Notes: generated by a model not told the origin, from the sequence alone. A DNA stretch of 64,000 bases from Cupidesulfovibrio sp000226255 (GCF_003402415.2 NZ_AP036014.1:2418001-2482000); one strand, 5' to 3'. Positions 19,960 through 29,706 are shown, counted from the stretch's first letter. Translations and numbers: made by a program.

Positions 19960-22900
19960 CTAGTGGGTGTTGTCGGGTTGCGCCTTGGGGCTCGGCGGGC
20001 TGCCGCGTTCGCTCAGGCGCTGGATGACGGTGAAGAAGACCGGCACGAACATGACGGCGAGGAAGGTGGAGGCCAGCATGCCCCCGAACACCGCCGTGCC
20101 CAGCGCCCGCTGGCTGGCGGATCCCGCGCCCGAGGCGGTGAGCAGCGGCACCACGCCCAGGATGAACGCGAACGAGGTCATCAGGATGGGCCGCAGCCGG
20201 GCGCGCGCGCCCTCCACGGCGGCCTCGGGGATGGACATGCCCTTGTGCATGCGCAATTCCCGCGCGAATTCCACGATGAGGATGGCGTTCTTGCTGGCCA
20301 GCGCGATAAGCAGCACGATGCCGATCTGGGTGTAGACGTTGTTGTCCATGCCGCGCGCGGACACGGCGATGCAGGTGCCCAAAAGCGCCAGCGGCACCAC
20401 CAGGATGATGGCCGCCGGGGCCGACCAGCTTTCGTACTGGGCGGCCAGCACCAGGAACACCAGCAGCACCGCCAGGCCGAACACCGCGAAGGCCTCGTTG
20501 CCGGTGGCCTTTTCCTGATAGGCCATGGTGGTCCACTCGAAGCCCATGGTGGACGGCAGGGTGCGCTTGGCCATGCCTTCCATCAGACTCAACGCCTGCC
20601 CGGAACTGAAGCCAGGCGCGGCGGATCCTATCAATGAGGCGGCCGGGTACAGGTTGTAGCGGGTCACCACGTCGGGCCCCACCACGTCGCGCACGTTGGT
20701 CACGGCCCCCAGGGGCACCATGCGGCCGTCGGCGTTGCGCACCTCGAGCTGCCCTATGTCCCCGGCCTCCAGCCGATAACGGCTGTCGGCCTGCACGCGC
20801 ACCTGGTACGCCTTGCCGAACTTGTTGAAGTCGTTGACGTAGGACGAACCCAGATAGGCCTGCATGGTGCTGAACACGTCGCTCAGCTGCACCCCGTGGT
20901 CCTTGACCTTGGTGCGGTCCACGTCCACGTACAGCTGCGGGGTGCGCGCGGTGTAGGTGGTGGCCACGCCGGAAAGGCCCGACTGGCCCCGGCCCGCCCC
21001 CATCATCTCGTAGGCCGCGTTTTCCAGCGCCTGCGCCCCCGTGGCGGCACGGTCCTGCACCATCATCTCGAAGCCGCCCGCGTTGCCCAGCCCCTGGATG
21101 GGCGGCGGGGTGACCACCATGACCATGCCTTCCTGGATGGCCCCGGCCTTGCGGCGCAGGTCGGCCACCAGCTTGTCCTGCGTCAGGTCGCCCCGTTCGG
21201 ACCAGTCCTTGTACATGACGAAGACCGTGGCCGAGTTGGGGGTGTTGGCGTTGTTCAGGATGGACATGCCGCCGAAGGTGATCCAACTGGCCACGCCCGG
21301 TGTTTCGGCAAGGATGGCGTCGAGCTTGGCGGTCACCTCGCGGGTGCGCGACTGCGATGACGCGCCCGGCAGTTGCACCGCCACCAGCGCGTAGCCCTGG
21401 TCCTCGTCGGGCAGAAAGCCCGTGGGCAGCGAGGTGAAGAACCAGAAGGTGAGCGAGATCAGCCCCACGAAGACCAGCATGGTGGTCCAGGCGTGGTGCA
21501 CCATGGTCTTCAGCAGCGCGACGAAGAAACGCTCCACCGCGTCGTACACCTTGTTGAAGCCCCGGTAGAAGGCGTTGCGCCCCGGCACGATGGGCTTCAG
21601 GAACAGGGCGCACTGGGCGGGGGTCATGGTGGCGGCCAGCAGCGCGCTGACCAGCGCCGTGGAGGCGATGACCAGCGCGAACTGGCGGTACAGCTGCCCG
21701 GTGATGCCCGACATGAACGACGCGGGCAGGAACACGCACGACAGCACCAGGGTGATGCCGATGATGGGGCCGAACAGTTGCACCATGGCCTTCACGGTGG
21801 CGTCGCGCGCCGAATCGCCGTGCTCCATGTGGTGCGCCGCCCCTTCCACCACGATGATGGCGTCGTCCACCACGATGCCGATGGCCAGGATGATGCCGAA
21901 CAGGGTGACCAGGTTCACCGAGAAGCTCAGGGCCATCATGGCCATGAACCCGCCAAGGATGGTGATGGGCACCACGGTGGCGGGAACCAGCGTGGCCCGC
22001 CAGTCCTGCAGGAAGATCAGGATCACCGCCAGCACCAGCACGGCCGCCTCGAACAGGGTATGGTACACCTGCTCGATGGCCGCCTCGACGAAGCGGGTGG
22101 TGTCGTAGGGAATGTCCCAGGCCACGCCGGACGGAAATTCCTTGCCCAGGCGCTGCATGGTGGCGGTGACCTTTTGCGCCACGTCCAGCGCGTTGGCCCC
22201 CGGCAACTGGTAGATGATCACCAGCGAGGCGGGCTTGCCGCTCTTCTGGGCGTACAGGTCGTAGGTCTGCCCGCCCAGCTCCACGCGGGCCACGTCCCGC
22301 ACCCGGACGGTGCGCCCGGTGGGGCCGCCCGTTGCCGTGCGGATGATGATGTCCTCGAATTCAGAAACATTGGAAAGCCGCCCCTGCGTCTGCACCGTGA
22401 ACTGAAAGTTCTGGGTGTCCGGCGCGGGCTGCGCGCCGATCTGCCCGGCGGCCACCTGCACGTTCTGTTCGCTGATGGCGTTGACCACGTCCTTGGTGGC
22501 CAGGCCCAGGCTTTTCAGGCGCGGGGCGTCCAGCCACACGCGCATGGAATAGCTGGCCGCGCCGAACACCACGGCCTCGCCCACGCCGGGGATGCGGGCC
22601 AACTCGTCGCGCACGCGCAACGACGCGAAGTTGCTCAGAAACAGGTCGTCATAACTGCCATCGGGCGAGGTAAGCGTGACCACCTGAAGGATGGCGGTGG
22701 ACTTCTTTTTCACCGTCACGCCCTGGCGCTTCACCTCGTCGGGCAGGCGGGCCATGGCCACGTTGACCCGGTTCTGGACCAGCACCGTGGCCATGTCGAT
22801 GTCGGTGCCCAGGGCGAAGGTAATGGTGAGGGTGTAGGTGCCGTCGTTGGCGCTCTTGGATGACATGTACAACATGTCCTCGACGCCGTTGACCTCCTGC

Positions 22901-23100
22901 TCGATGGGCGCGCCCACCACGTCGGCCAGCACCAGCGAGTTGGAGCCGGGGTAGATGGCCTTCACCTCCACCGTGGGCGGGGTGATGTCCGGGTACTGCG
23001 AAATGGGCAGCATGATCAGCGACACGACGCCGATGAGGATCAGCACGATGCCGATGACGTTGGAAAGGATGGGGCGGTCGATGAAGAACTTGGCGAACAT
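19960..23100 (-). CDS. RND multidrug efflux transporter (AcrB/MexB-like, HAE1)
   Basis: A 1046-residue inner-membrane proton/drug antiporter, the normal length of HAE1 pumps. It starts MFAKFFIDRPILSNVIGI and has 12 predicted helices. The helix-4 proton relay reads GIVVDDAIIVVEG, with the paired Asp expected for AcrB D407/D408. The second RND repeat starts at the helix after PTGFLPDEDQGYALV. It forms a tripartite pump with the adaptor and the outer-membrane channel encoded upstream in the same operon. Confidence 0.96.
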   Translation of the reverse strand: MFAKFFIDRPILSNVIGIVLILIGVVSLIMLPISQYPDITPPTVEVKAIYPGSNSLVLADVVGAPIEQEVNGVEDMLYMSSKSANDGTYTLTITFALGTDIDMATVLVQNRVNVAMARLPDEVKRQGVTVKKKSTAILQVVTLTSPDGSYDDLFLSNFASLRVRDELARIPGVGEAVVFGAASYSMRVWLDAPRLKSLGLATKDVVNAISEQNVQVAAGQIGAQPAPDTQNFQFTVQTQGRLSNVSEFEDIIIRTATGGPTGRTVRVRDVARVELGGQTYDLYAQKSGKPASLVIIYQLPGANALDVAQKVTATMQRLGKEFPSGVAWDIPYDTTRFVEAAIEQVYHTLFEAAVLVLAVILIFLQDWRATLVPATVVPITILGGFMAMMALSFSVNLVTLFGIILAIGIVVDDAIIVVEGAAHHMEHGDSARDATVKAMVQLFGPIIGITLVLSCVFLPASFMSGITGQLYRQFALVIASTALVSALLAATMTPAQCALFLKPIVPGRNAFYRGFNKVYDAVERFFVALLKTMVHHAWTTMLVFVGLISLTFWFFTSLPTGFLPDEDQGYALVAVQLPGASSQSRTREVTAKLDAILAETPGVASWITFGGMSILNNANTPNSATVFVMYKDWSERGDLTQDKLVADLRRKAGAIQEGMVMVVTPPPIQGLGNAGGFEMMVQDRAATGAQALENAAYEMMGAGRGQSGLSGVATTYTARTPQLYVDVDRTKVKDHGVQLSDVFSTMQAYLGSSYVNDFNKFGKAYQVRVQADSRYRLEAGDIGQLEVRNADGRMVPLGAVTNVRDVVGPDVVTRYNLYPAASLIGSAAPGFSSGQALSLMEGMAKRTLPSTMGFEWTTMAYQEKATGNEAFAVFGLAVLLVFLVLAAQYESWSAPAAIILVVPLALLGTCIAVSARGMDNNVYTQIGIVLLIALASKNAILIVEFARELRMHKGMSIPEAAVEGARARLRPILMTSFAFILGVVPLLTASGAGSASQRALGTAVFGGMLASTFLAVMFVPVFFTVIQRLSERGSPPSPKAQPDNTH

Positions 23101-23130
23101 GGCGGCCTCGCTGGTGGTGGTGTGGCGCCT

Positions 23131-24366
23131 CTAGCTGGCGGGCCTGGCGGCGGGCTTGCCTTCTCCCTTGCCGTCTCCCTTGCCGCCTTGGCCCGCACCG
23201 GGGGCGGCCGCGTCGGCAGTCACCGGATCCACCGTGCTTCCGGGCCGGGCGCGCTGCATGCCGTTGACCACCACGCGGTCCTGGGCCGTTACCCCCTTTT
23301 CCACCACCCGGTAGCCTTCGTGCAGCGCTCCCAGCTTCACCGGACGCTGCTCGGCCACGTTCTGCGCATTGACCACGATGACGTACGAACCGGACTGGTC
23401 CTGTCCCAGGGCGCGTTCCGGCACCAGCAACGCCGCGTCGCGCTTGCCCATGGCAACCCGGATGCGCGCGTACAGGCCGGGCACCAGCCGCCCTCCGGCG
23501 TTGGGGAAGATGCCCCGCAGCAGCAGCGTGCCGGTGGAGGGGTCTACCGTGGGGTCGGCGTAGTCCAGCTTGCCCGCGTGCGGAAAGGCTTCCTCGTCGG
23601 CCAGGGCCAGTTCAAGCGCCAGTTCCGGCGGCGCTCCGGTCTTGCCGTTCTTGGCGTGTTGGGGCTTGTCGCCCATGAGCCGCAGCAGGTCGCGCTCGTT
23701 GATGTTGAAATACACGTGCACCTGGTCGCGCCGGACGATGGTGGCGAGCTTGGTCACCGCGCCGGGGCCCACCACGTTGCCGGGGTCCACCAGGCGGCGG
23801 GTCATCTGGCCGTCGAAGGGCGCGGTGATGCGCGTGTAGCCAAGGTCGATGCGGGCCGTCTCGATCTGGGCGCTGGCCCGGCTTATGCCCGCCTTGGAAC
23901 TGTCGCGCTGCTGCTGCCAGCGCACCACGTCCGACTCGGACCCGGCCTTTTCCGCGAGCAGCTTGCGGCTGCGGGCCAGTTCGGTCTCGGCCCGGTCCAG
24001 GGAGGCGCGCTGCACTTCCAGTTCGGCCTCGGCCCGCTGCAGGGCGGCCTGGAACGGTTCCGGCTCAATGAGGAACAGCGGGTCGCCCTTGCGGACCAGG
24101 GTTCCGTCGCGGAACTGCGCGGTGCGCAGCACGCCGGTGACCCGGGCGGTGATGTCCACCGACTCCACCGGGGCGATGGTGCCGGTGAACTCCATGTAAT
24201 CGATCACCGGACCGACCTTGGGGGGGGCCACCGTCACTTTCGGCGCGGGGGGCGGCACGAAGGCGTTGCGCGAATCGCACCCGGCAAGGGGGATGATGGC
24301 GAGGGCGGAAAGCAGGGCCAGCAACGCCGGGCGCAGAAGCTGAAAAACGAAGGGATGGCGCGTCAT
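23131..24366 (-). CDS. RND periplasmic adaptor (MexA-like membrane fusion protein)
   Basis: A 411-residue lipoprotein adaptor. The signal peptide ends in lipobox PLAGC, then come the lipoyl half-motifs (VTGVLRTAQFRDGTLVRKG), an alpha-hairpin (AALQRAEAELEVQRASLDRA), and a C-terminal beta-barrel with YTRITAPFDGQM. A Gly/Lys-rich tail ends the protein. The start at 24366 is chosen because GGAG lies six bases upstream; ATG 24378 is an alternative. It lies 30 bp before the pump gene. Confidence 0.94.
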   Translation of the reverse strand: MTRHPFVFQLLRPALLALLSALAIIPLAGCDSRNAFVPPPAPKVTVAPPKVGPVIDYMEFTGTIAPVESVDITARVTGVLRTAQFRDGTLVRKGDPLFLIEPEPFQAALQRAEAELEVQRASLDRAETELARSRKLLAEKAGSESDVVRWQQQRDSSKAGISRASAQIETARIDLGYTRITAPFDGQMTRRLVDPGNVVGPGAVTKLATIVRRDQVHVYFNINERDLLRLMGDKPQHAKNGKTGAPPELALELALADEEAFPHAGKLDYADPTVDPSTGTLLLRGIFPNAGGRLVPGLYARIRVAMGKRDAALLVPERALGQDQSGSYVIVVNAQNVAEQRPVKLGALHEGYRVVEKGVTAQDRVVVNGMQRARPGSTVDPVTADAAAPGAGQGGKGDGKGEGKPAARPAS

Positions 24367-24404
24367 CGGAATCTCCATGCGAACGGGGTGTGTTCCGTGG
24401 GCTT

Positions 24405-26024
24405 CTAGAGGTCGGGCAGGCGCACGTCGCCACCGGCGGGCACGGCCCCGTGCTCTTCGGGCAGCGCGCCCCAGTCGGTGCGGGCGCGCATTGCGCGCAG
24501 CGTTTCGAGCGGAATGGGACCGCCCTCGGGCAGGGTGCGCCAGCCGCCGCCCAGCGCCTTGAACACGGCCACCAGGCTCTGGCTTATCTCGCCCCCGGCC
24601 TGGGCCAGGGCGTCCTGTCGGGTGGAAAGGTCGCGCGCGGCGGTGAGCACCGTGGTGAAGTCGGTGGAGCCCTCCTGGTACTGGACCATGGCCAGTTCCA
24701 GCGAGCGGGCGGCGTCGGCGGCGCTTTCGGCCAGCAGTGCCGCCCTGCCCTGCGCGTTGAGGTAGCGGTCGATGCCGTCCTCGGTTTCGCCCAGGGCGGA
24801 AAGCACCGTGTCGCGGTAGGCCACCAGCGCCTGCTGGAACCGGGCGTCCTGCGCCCGCACGTTGTTGACGATGCGCCCGTAGTTGAACAGCGGCAGGGTA
24901 AGGCCGGGGCCGCCGTAGGCCGTGAACCCGTGCGAGAAGGTGTCGCCCGTGCTGAACGCGCCCACGCTGCTGGCGGTGAACCCCACGAAGCCGCCCAGGG
25001 AGATGGCCGGGTAGAAGTCGGCCTTGGCCACGCCCAGGCGGGCGCATTGCCCGGCGGCGGCGTATTCGGCCTTGCGCACGTCGGGCCTGCGGCGCAGCAG
25101 GTCTGCGGGAATGCCCAGCGCCACGCCGGGCGGGGCCATGGGAATGGGGGCCTGGCCCAGTCGGGCGGAGATATCCTGCGGCGGCTTGCCCAACAGGACG
25201 CACAGCGCGTTGCGGGCCTGGCGCAGGGAATGGGCCAGGCTGGGGATGCTGGCCTCGGTATCGCGCAGCAGGGAAAGGGCCTGGCGCATGTCGCGTTCGC
25301 TGGTGGCCCCGTAGTTGAAGCGCGCCGTGGCGATGCGCAGGCTTTCGCGCTGGATGGCCACGTTGTTGTCGGCGATGGCCAGTTGCTGTTGCAGGGTGCG
25401 GTAGAGCACGTACGACTGCGCCACATCCGCCGTCAGGGCCACCATGGCGGCCTCGTAATCGGCGGCGGCGGCGCGCAGATCGGCGTCGGCCGCTTCCACG
25501 CCGCGCCGGTACTTGCCCCAGAAGTCCAGTTCCCACGCCGCGTCCAGCCCCACGCTGGTCTGCACGTAGTCGGGGTTGTTCCTGCCCGTGCCGGGCTGGG
25601 GGGCGGTGGGCGCGCGGTCGCTGGGGTGGGTCCAGGTCAGCCCGCCGGTGGCCTGCTGGCGTTGCGGGTAGAGGTTGCCCACGGCAACGCCCAGGCGGGC
25701 GCGGGCTTCCAGCACCCGCAGCGCGGCCACGTGCAGCGAAAGGTTGCCGCCGCGCGCCTCGGCCACCAGCCCGTCCAGAGTGGCGTCGCCAAAGGTGCGC
25801 CACCACTCCTCGCTTACCTCTCGGCCAGAGGCGGCGCCCAGAACCGCGCCATCCTGCCAGGTTGCGGGCATGGCGGCGTCCGGCGTGCTGAAGTCGGGCC
25901 CCACCTTGGCGCATGCGGCAAGCATGGACAGCAGGAGCAGAAACAGGAGCGGCAGACAGCGGGAAACACCGGTCACGGCGGGCTCTGGTGTCCCCTGAAC
26001 GAGAGCGCGGGCGGGCAGCGTCAT
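24405..26024 (-). CDS. Outer-membrane efflux lipoprotein (OprM/NodT family)
   Basis: A 539-residue outer-membrane channel of the tripartite pump. It has a signal peptide with lipobox MLAAC (near residue 37), then KVGPDF as in NodT proteins, and two OEP repeats rich in long helices. The signature LRRRPDVRKAE is typical of the family. It is the first gene of the operon channel-adaptor-pump-lipoprotein, an inverted order compared with E. coli acrAB/tolC. Confidence 0.94.
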   Translation of the reverse strand: MTLPARALVQGTPEPAVTGVSRCLPLLFLLLLSMLAACAKVGPDFSTPDAAMPATWQDGAVLGAASGREVSEEWWRTFGDATLDGLVAEARGGNLSLHVAALRVLEARARLGVAVGNLYPQRQQATGGLTWTHPSDRAPTAPQPGTGRNNPDYVQTSVGLDAAWELDFWGKYRRGVEAADADLRAAAADYEAAMVALTADVAQSYVLYRTLQQQLAIADNNVAIQRESLRIATARFNYGATSERDMRQALSLLRDTEASIPSLAHSLRQARNALCVLLGKPPQDISARLGQAPIPMAPPGVALGIPADLLRRRPDVRKAEYAAAGQCARLGVAKADFYPAISLGGFVGFTASSVGAFSTGDTFSHGFTAYGGPGLTLPLFNYGRIVNNVRAQDARFQQALVAYRDTVLSALGETEDGIDRYLNAQGRAALLAESAADAARSLELAMVQYQEGSTDFTTVLTAARDLSTRQDALAQAGGEISQSLVAVFKALGGGWRTLPEGGPIPLETLRAMRARTDWGALPEEHGAVPAGGDVRLPDL

Positions 26025-26074
26025 GGGCTCTCCTCTTTTCCGCAGGAGGATGGGACAAGGATGACTCTGCTTTT

Positions 26075-26103
26075 GTTATCCGCCCGCCGCCAACTTCGGG
26101 CAA
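26075..26103 (-). promoter_or_regulatory. Possible promoter of the efflux operon
   Basis: On the minus strand TTGCCC (26103-26098), 17 bp, GATAAC (26080-26075), giving a start near 26068, 44 bases before the channel gene. The remaining 454-bp gap 26025-26478 shows no gene and no local regulator (no TetR or MarR) for the pump. Confidence 0.45.
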
Positions 26104-26478
26104 TTAGATTTTCGCAACATCCCGTCACGCAGCAAAAAAACTGCCGAGCGAAAGGCGAAACCGGGGGAAAAGCGCCCCTCTGCCCCGCGCTGCGGCACGC
26201 CCACACGCACATCATGCCCGGCAGGACACATATCGCGGCCACGCCGTGGCCTTTCACTGCCGTGACGCAGTATTGCGCGCGCGCATCCCGTCGCCCGCAA
26301 GAAATGATGCGGCGCAGGGAATTCCGGATGCACGAGGACACGGACGACGAACGAAGGGGGGATGCCGCGATGCGGCAAGAAGGATGGATGGCGTAGCACC
26401 GGCCCGGCCTGATGGAGCGCGGCGGCCGGACGGGGTGTGCTGGACGGAACCGGCGGGGCGCGGCCAGACCGCGCGGGG

Positions 26479-27216
26479 TCAGCCCCCCAGCCCCTGCCGG
26501 ACAAGGTTGGCGCCCATGACCAGCAGCATGAGGAACAACGCGCCGTGCAGGTTGCCGTCGGGTAAACGCCTGGACAAGGCAATGCCCGCCCATCCGCCCA
26601 GGATGACCGACGGCAGCGACGCGGCGAACTGCAGCAGCGTTTCCGTGGACTGCACGCCCGCCAGGGTCTGCGCAGCCACGATGATGGTCCCGCTGACGAT
26701 GAAGAACACCCCCAGCGCGGCCTTGGTTTCCTGCGGGGTGCCGCCCCGGAACGAAAGGTAGATGGCCAGCGACGGCCCGTTGATGCCATAGGCCGTGCCA
26801 AGGCTGGTGGAAAAGAACCCGGCCACGCCCCCCCACACGCAGTGGAGCGAGCGGCGGCCGGGCTTCGCGCACAGCAGCCCCCACAGGGCGTATGCCATGA
26901 GCAACACCCCAAGGCCCAGGCGCAGCCCGGCATCGGGTATGTGGCGCAGCATCAGCACCCCGGCCAGGGCCCCCGGCAGGCCGCCCGCAATCAGCGACCC
27001 CACGCCGATGCCTTCTCCGAGATGGCGGCGGTAGTTCCAGGCCATCTGCACGTTGAGGGCCAGCACGATGAGCCCGGAGCTGGGCACCGCCACGGCCATG
27101 TCATTGCCAAGGGCCACCACGGGCAGGGCCACCAGCGCCGCGCCGAACCCGACGATGTTGTTGATGAAGCCGCCAAGCCACCAGCCCAGCATGGCGATGA
27201 GAAGGCCTTCGTTCAT
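26479..27216 (-). CDS. Sulfite exporter TauE/SafE (TSUP) family protein
   Basis: A 245-residue membrane protein with about eight hydrophobic helices and the TSUP pattern of two repeats (FINNIVGFGAALVALPVVAL and later GGVAGFFSTSLGTAYGINGP). TSUP members export or import sulfite, sulfoacetate or other small anions; the substrate cannot be read from sequence. It lies 66 bp downstream of the amidohydrolase gene on the same strand and is divergent from the isethionate genes, which makes a sulfonate or sulfite substrate plausible. The start at 27216 fits the first helix; ATG 27258 is an alternative. Confidence 0.85.
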   Translation of the reverse strand: MNEGLLIAMLGWWLGGFINNIVGFGAALVALPVVALGNDMAVAVPSSGLIVLALNVQMAWNYRRHLGEGIGVGSLIAGGLPGALAGVLMLRHIPDAGLRLGLGVLLMAYALWGLLCAKPGRRSLHCVWGGVAGFFSTSLGTAYGINGPSLAIYLSFRGGTPQETKAALGVFFIVSGTIIVAAQTLAGVQSTETLLQFAASLPSVILGGWAGIALSRRLPDGNLHGALFLMLLVMGANLVRQGLGG

Positions 27217-27282
27217 AAGGTTCCGGAACCCCGCGGGGCCGGTAGCCGCCCGCGCCATGACGGACGGCCACCGATGGACAAG

Positions 27283-28125
27283 TTAGAAGGGAAGGACACC
27301 GCCAAGAATGCGCAGCGCATTGTCGTACATGATCTTGTGGCGCACTTCGTCCGACAGGGGCATCCGGGCGTACACGTCCAGGGCGTCGGCCTGCTCGATG
27401 AACGGATGCGCACTGGCAAAGACCACCTTGTCGGGGATGAACGAGGACATTGCCTGTACATAGGCATCGGCCATGGGCGCAAGCTCGTATTCAGAGCAAT
27501 CCATGTACACATTGGCGTTGCGCAGGCAGGTGAAGATGGCCTCGTTCACGAACGGATATCCGCCGTGGCTCATGACGATGGTCAGGTCCGGAAAGTCGCG
27601 GGCCACGATGTCCACATGACGGGGGTCGGTGTAGTCCATCACCGCCCCGGGCACTTGCGGCGGAGGCGCAGTGGTGATGACCACGGGAATGCCCAGGTCG
27701 CAGCAAGCGGCGTAGACGGGGTAGTAGCGGGCCTCGTTGGGCCTGACATGCGCCAGATACGGATCGATGGAAGCGCCGCGCATGCCGAGTTCGGTCACGG
27801 CATGACGCAACTCGCGCACTGCTGCCATGCCCTTGTGCGGGTCCACGCCCCAAAACCCGATGAAACGTGTGGGATACGACCGGACGAACGACAGCACGCT
27901 GGGGTTGTTGGAAGGCGAGCCATAGGTGGTTTCACTGTCGCGTCCGGTAATCACGCACAGGTCCACGCCGCGCGCGTCCAGGCCCGCCACGATCTCGTCC
28001 AGCGGCTGGGGTTTGCGGCGTTCGAAGCCAATGGCCTCGCAGGCTGCCCTGAACATGGCGCTGGTGGCGATACCAGTAATTGTTTCAGGGGTGTTGGGGC
28101 GAAAACGAAAATCGATGATGGCCAT
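27283..28125 (-). CDS. Amidohydrolase 2 (TIM-barrel) protein, function unknown
   Basis: A 280-residue metal-dependent hydrolase or decarboxylase of the amidohydrolase-2 superfamily. It has the short IIDFRFRP start in place of the usual DxHxH, a mid-barrel region FIGFWGVDPHKG, and SHGGYPFVNEA with a conserved His late in the barrel. The loss of the first two His makes the metal site uncertain; related enzymes decarboxylate or hydrate small acids. AAGGAG seven bases upstream supports the ATG at 28125. It faces the isethionate operon across a shared 566-bp regulatory region and is followed by the TSUP gene, so a role in organosulfonate metabolism is an inference. Confidence 0.8.
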   Translation of the reverse strand: MAIIDFRFRPNTPETITGIATSAMFRAACEAIGFERRKPQPLDEIVAGLDARGVDLCVITGRDSETTYGSPSNNPSVLSFVRSYPTRFIGFWGVDPHKGMAAVRELRHAVTELGMRGASIDPYLAHVRPNEARYYPVYAACCDLGIPVVITTAPPPQVPGAVMDYTDPRHVDIVARDFPDLTIVMSHGGYPFVNEAIFTCLRNANVYMDCSEYELAPMADAYVQAMSSFIPDKVVFASAHPFIEQADALDVYARMPLSDEVRHKIMYDNALRILGGVLPF

Positions 28126-28163
28126 GAGTCTCTCCTTGTGACGTGGAATGGCACCCCATGGCG

Positions 28164-28179
28164 AGCAAGAGCCATGCCG
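28164..28179 (-). promoter_or_regulatory. Candidate sigma-54 promoter of the amidohydrolase operon
   Basis: On the minus strand CGGCATGGCTCTTGCT has GG and GC exactly ten bases apart and a perfect TTGCT for -12, but the -24 element departs from TGGCAC at two positions. The start would be near 28153, about 28 bases before the ATG. It shares the intergenic region with the better site of the dctP operon. Confidence 0.4.
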
Positions 28180-28420
28180 CCCGCAGCAGGATCGTGACAA
28201 AACGCCACATGCCAAGACTCGCTGTCCCCCCTCACCCGCCACATGTAATATCGTGCAAAATCAAAGTTTTAACTAGTCGCACTTCCTGAAAATGCGTTCG
28301 CCCTCATCCGGACGCACGCTACAGCATGGCCTTATTTCCGTTTTCAGGCGTCTGCACGGCCTTATGTGAAATAATACTCGTTCCCCATTCCGCAGTGCGA
28401 GCGTTGCAATCCTGTATCCG

Positions 28421-28498
28421 TGTTGCATGTTCGCAACATCGCGAACCTCACACACAAAACTCCGTTATCACTGTATTTATTTCATACATGTTGCAACA
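28421..28498. promoter_or_regulatory. Putative upstream activator sites (two palindromes)
   Basis: TGTTGC-N6-GCAACA (28421-28438) and the compact palindrome TGTTGCAACA (28489-28498) share the half-site TGTTGC. They lie about 110-185 bp upstream of the sigma-54 promoter of dctP, the usual distance for activator-bound enhancer sites, and are likely bound by the regulator at 35574-36977. Confidence 0.6.
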
Positions 28499-28602
28499 AT
28501 GAACCTGACTGGACAGCCAAACACCCTTCCCGCGGCGAAGCGACGCAGCCATTTTTCGCTTGTACCGCGCGGAACAAGCGCATGCCACTCACTCCCCACA
28601 CG

Positions 28603-28619
28603 TTGGCACGCCTGCTGCA
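28603..28619 (+). promoter_or_regulatory. Sigma-54 promoter of the isethionate operon
   Basis: TTGGCACGCCTGCTGCA: GG (28605-28606) and GC (28617-28618) are ten bases apart, with -24 TTGGCACG perfect and -12 CTGCA one base from TTGCA. Transcription would start near 28630, leaving a leader of about 60 nt before dctP. A sigma-54 activator gene ends the same cluster. Confidence 0.8.
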
Positions 28620-28691
28620 TTTATGGGGCATTCGCACGCAATCCGGAAGCACCGGAATCGGATCAACACACCACACGAACGGAGGATTCAC

Positions 28692-29699
28692 ATGCGCAAC
28701 CGAGTAACGGCCTTTCTCGTCGTCCTGCTGGCCACGGTGACCCTGCTGGCCACCAGCGGCATCGCGCAAGCCAAGGCCATCACCCTGCGCCTTGCCCACC
28801 CCATGGCACCGGGCAACAACGTCACGCTCGGCTATGAAAAGTTCAAGGAAATCGTGGAGAAGAAGTCCGAGGGGAAGGTGAAGATCCAGCTCTTCGGCAA
28901 CTGCATGCTGGGTAGCGACCGCGTGACCATGGAAGCGGTGCAGCGCGGCACCCTGGAAATGGCGTCCAGTTCTTCGCCGAACATGGCCAACTTCTCGCCC
29001 ATGTTCATGGTCTTCGACCTGCCCTACATCACCAGCCCCAAGCACCAGAAGAACCTGTACGACGCGCTGGATAACGGCGACCTCGGCAAGTACCTGTCCG
29101 CCGAAAGCGAAAAGATCGGCCTCAAGCCCATCATGTTCAGCGAATACGGCTACCGCAACTTCGTCAGCCGCACCGCCCCGGTGACCAACGTGGCCAGCCT
29201 TGCCAACATGAAGGTGCGCACCACCGACTCCCCCGTGGAAGTGGCCGTGGCCAAGGCCCTGACCATGAACCCCGCGCCCATCGCCTGGGGCGAAGTGTAC
29301 ACCGCCCTGCAACAGGGCACCGTGGACGGCGAAGGCAACACCTTCTCGCTGCTCTACGACGCCAAGCACAATGAAGTGCTGAAGTTCGCCAACGATTCCG
29401 CGCACAACTACAGCATGCACATCCTTATGATCAACGCCAAGGTCTTTGCCGGCCTGCCCGCCGACGTGCAGCAGCTGCTGGTGGACGCCGGCAAGGAAAC
29501 CCTGGTCTACCAGCGCGGCATCACCAACGACCTGGAAGAAAAGGCCAAGCAGAAGTTCATCGACGGCGGCATCAAGGTGCATACCCTCACCGCCGAGGAA
29601 CGCGCCGAATACGTCAAGCTGACCCGCCCGGTGTGGGACCAGTTCGCCGACCGCATCCCCAAGCATCTGCTCGACCTCGTGACCGCCACCCAGAAGTAG
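28692..29699 (+). CDS. dctP: TRAP transporter substrate-binding protein (DctP-type), likely isethionate
   Basis: A 335-residue periplasmic binding protein. The signal peptide cleaves after SGIAQAKA. The TRAP-DctP fold is shown by LRLAHPMAPGNN at the start, KIQLFGNCMLG, and the anchoring-Arg region KVRTTDSPVEVAVAKAL. GGAGG 11 bases upstream fixes the ATG. It is the first gene of the sigma-54-driven operon and supplies substrate to the fused permease that follows. The substrate is inferred from the islA gene in the same operon. Confidence 0.93.
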   Translation: MRNRVTAFLVVLLATVTLLATSGIAQAKAITLRLAHPMAPGNNVTLGYEKFKEIVEKKSEGKVKIQLFGNCMLGSDRVTMEAVQRGTLEMASSSSPNMANFSPMFMVFDLPYITSPKHQKNLYDALDNGDLGKYLSAESEKIGLKPIMFSEYGYRNFVSRTAPVTNVASLANMKVRTTDSPVEVAVAKALTMNPAPIAWGEVYTALQQGTVDGEGNTFSLLYDAKHNEVLKFANDSAHNYSMHILMINAKVFAGLPADVQQLLVDAGKETLVYQRGITNDLEEKAKQKFIDGGIKVHTLTAEERAEYVKLTRPVWDQFADRIPKHLLDLVTATQK

Positions 29700-29706
29700 G
29701 CCGACC

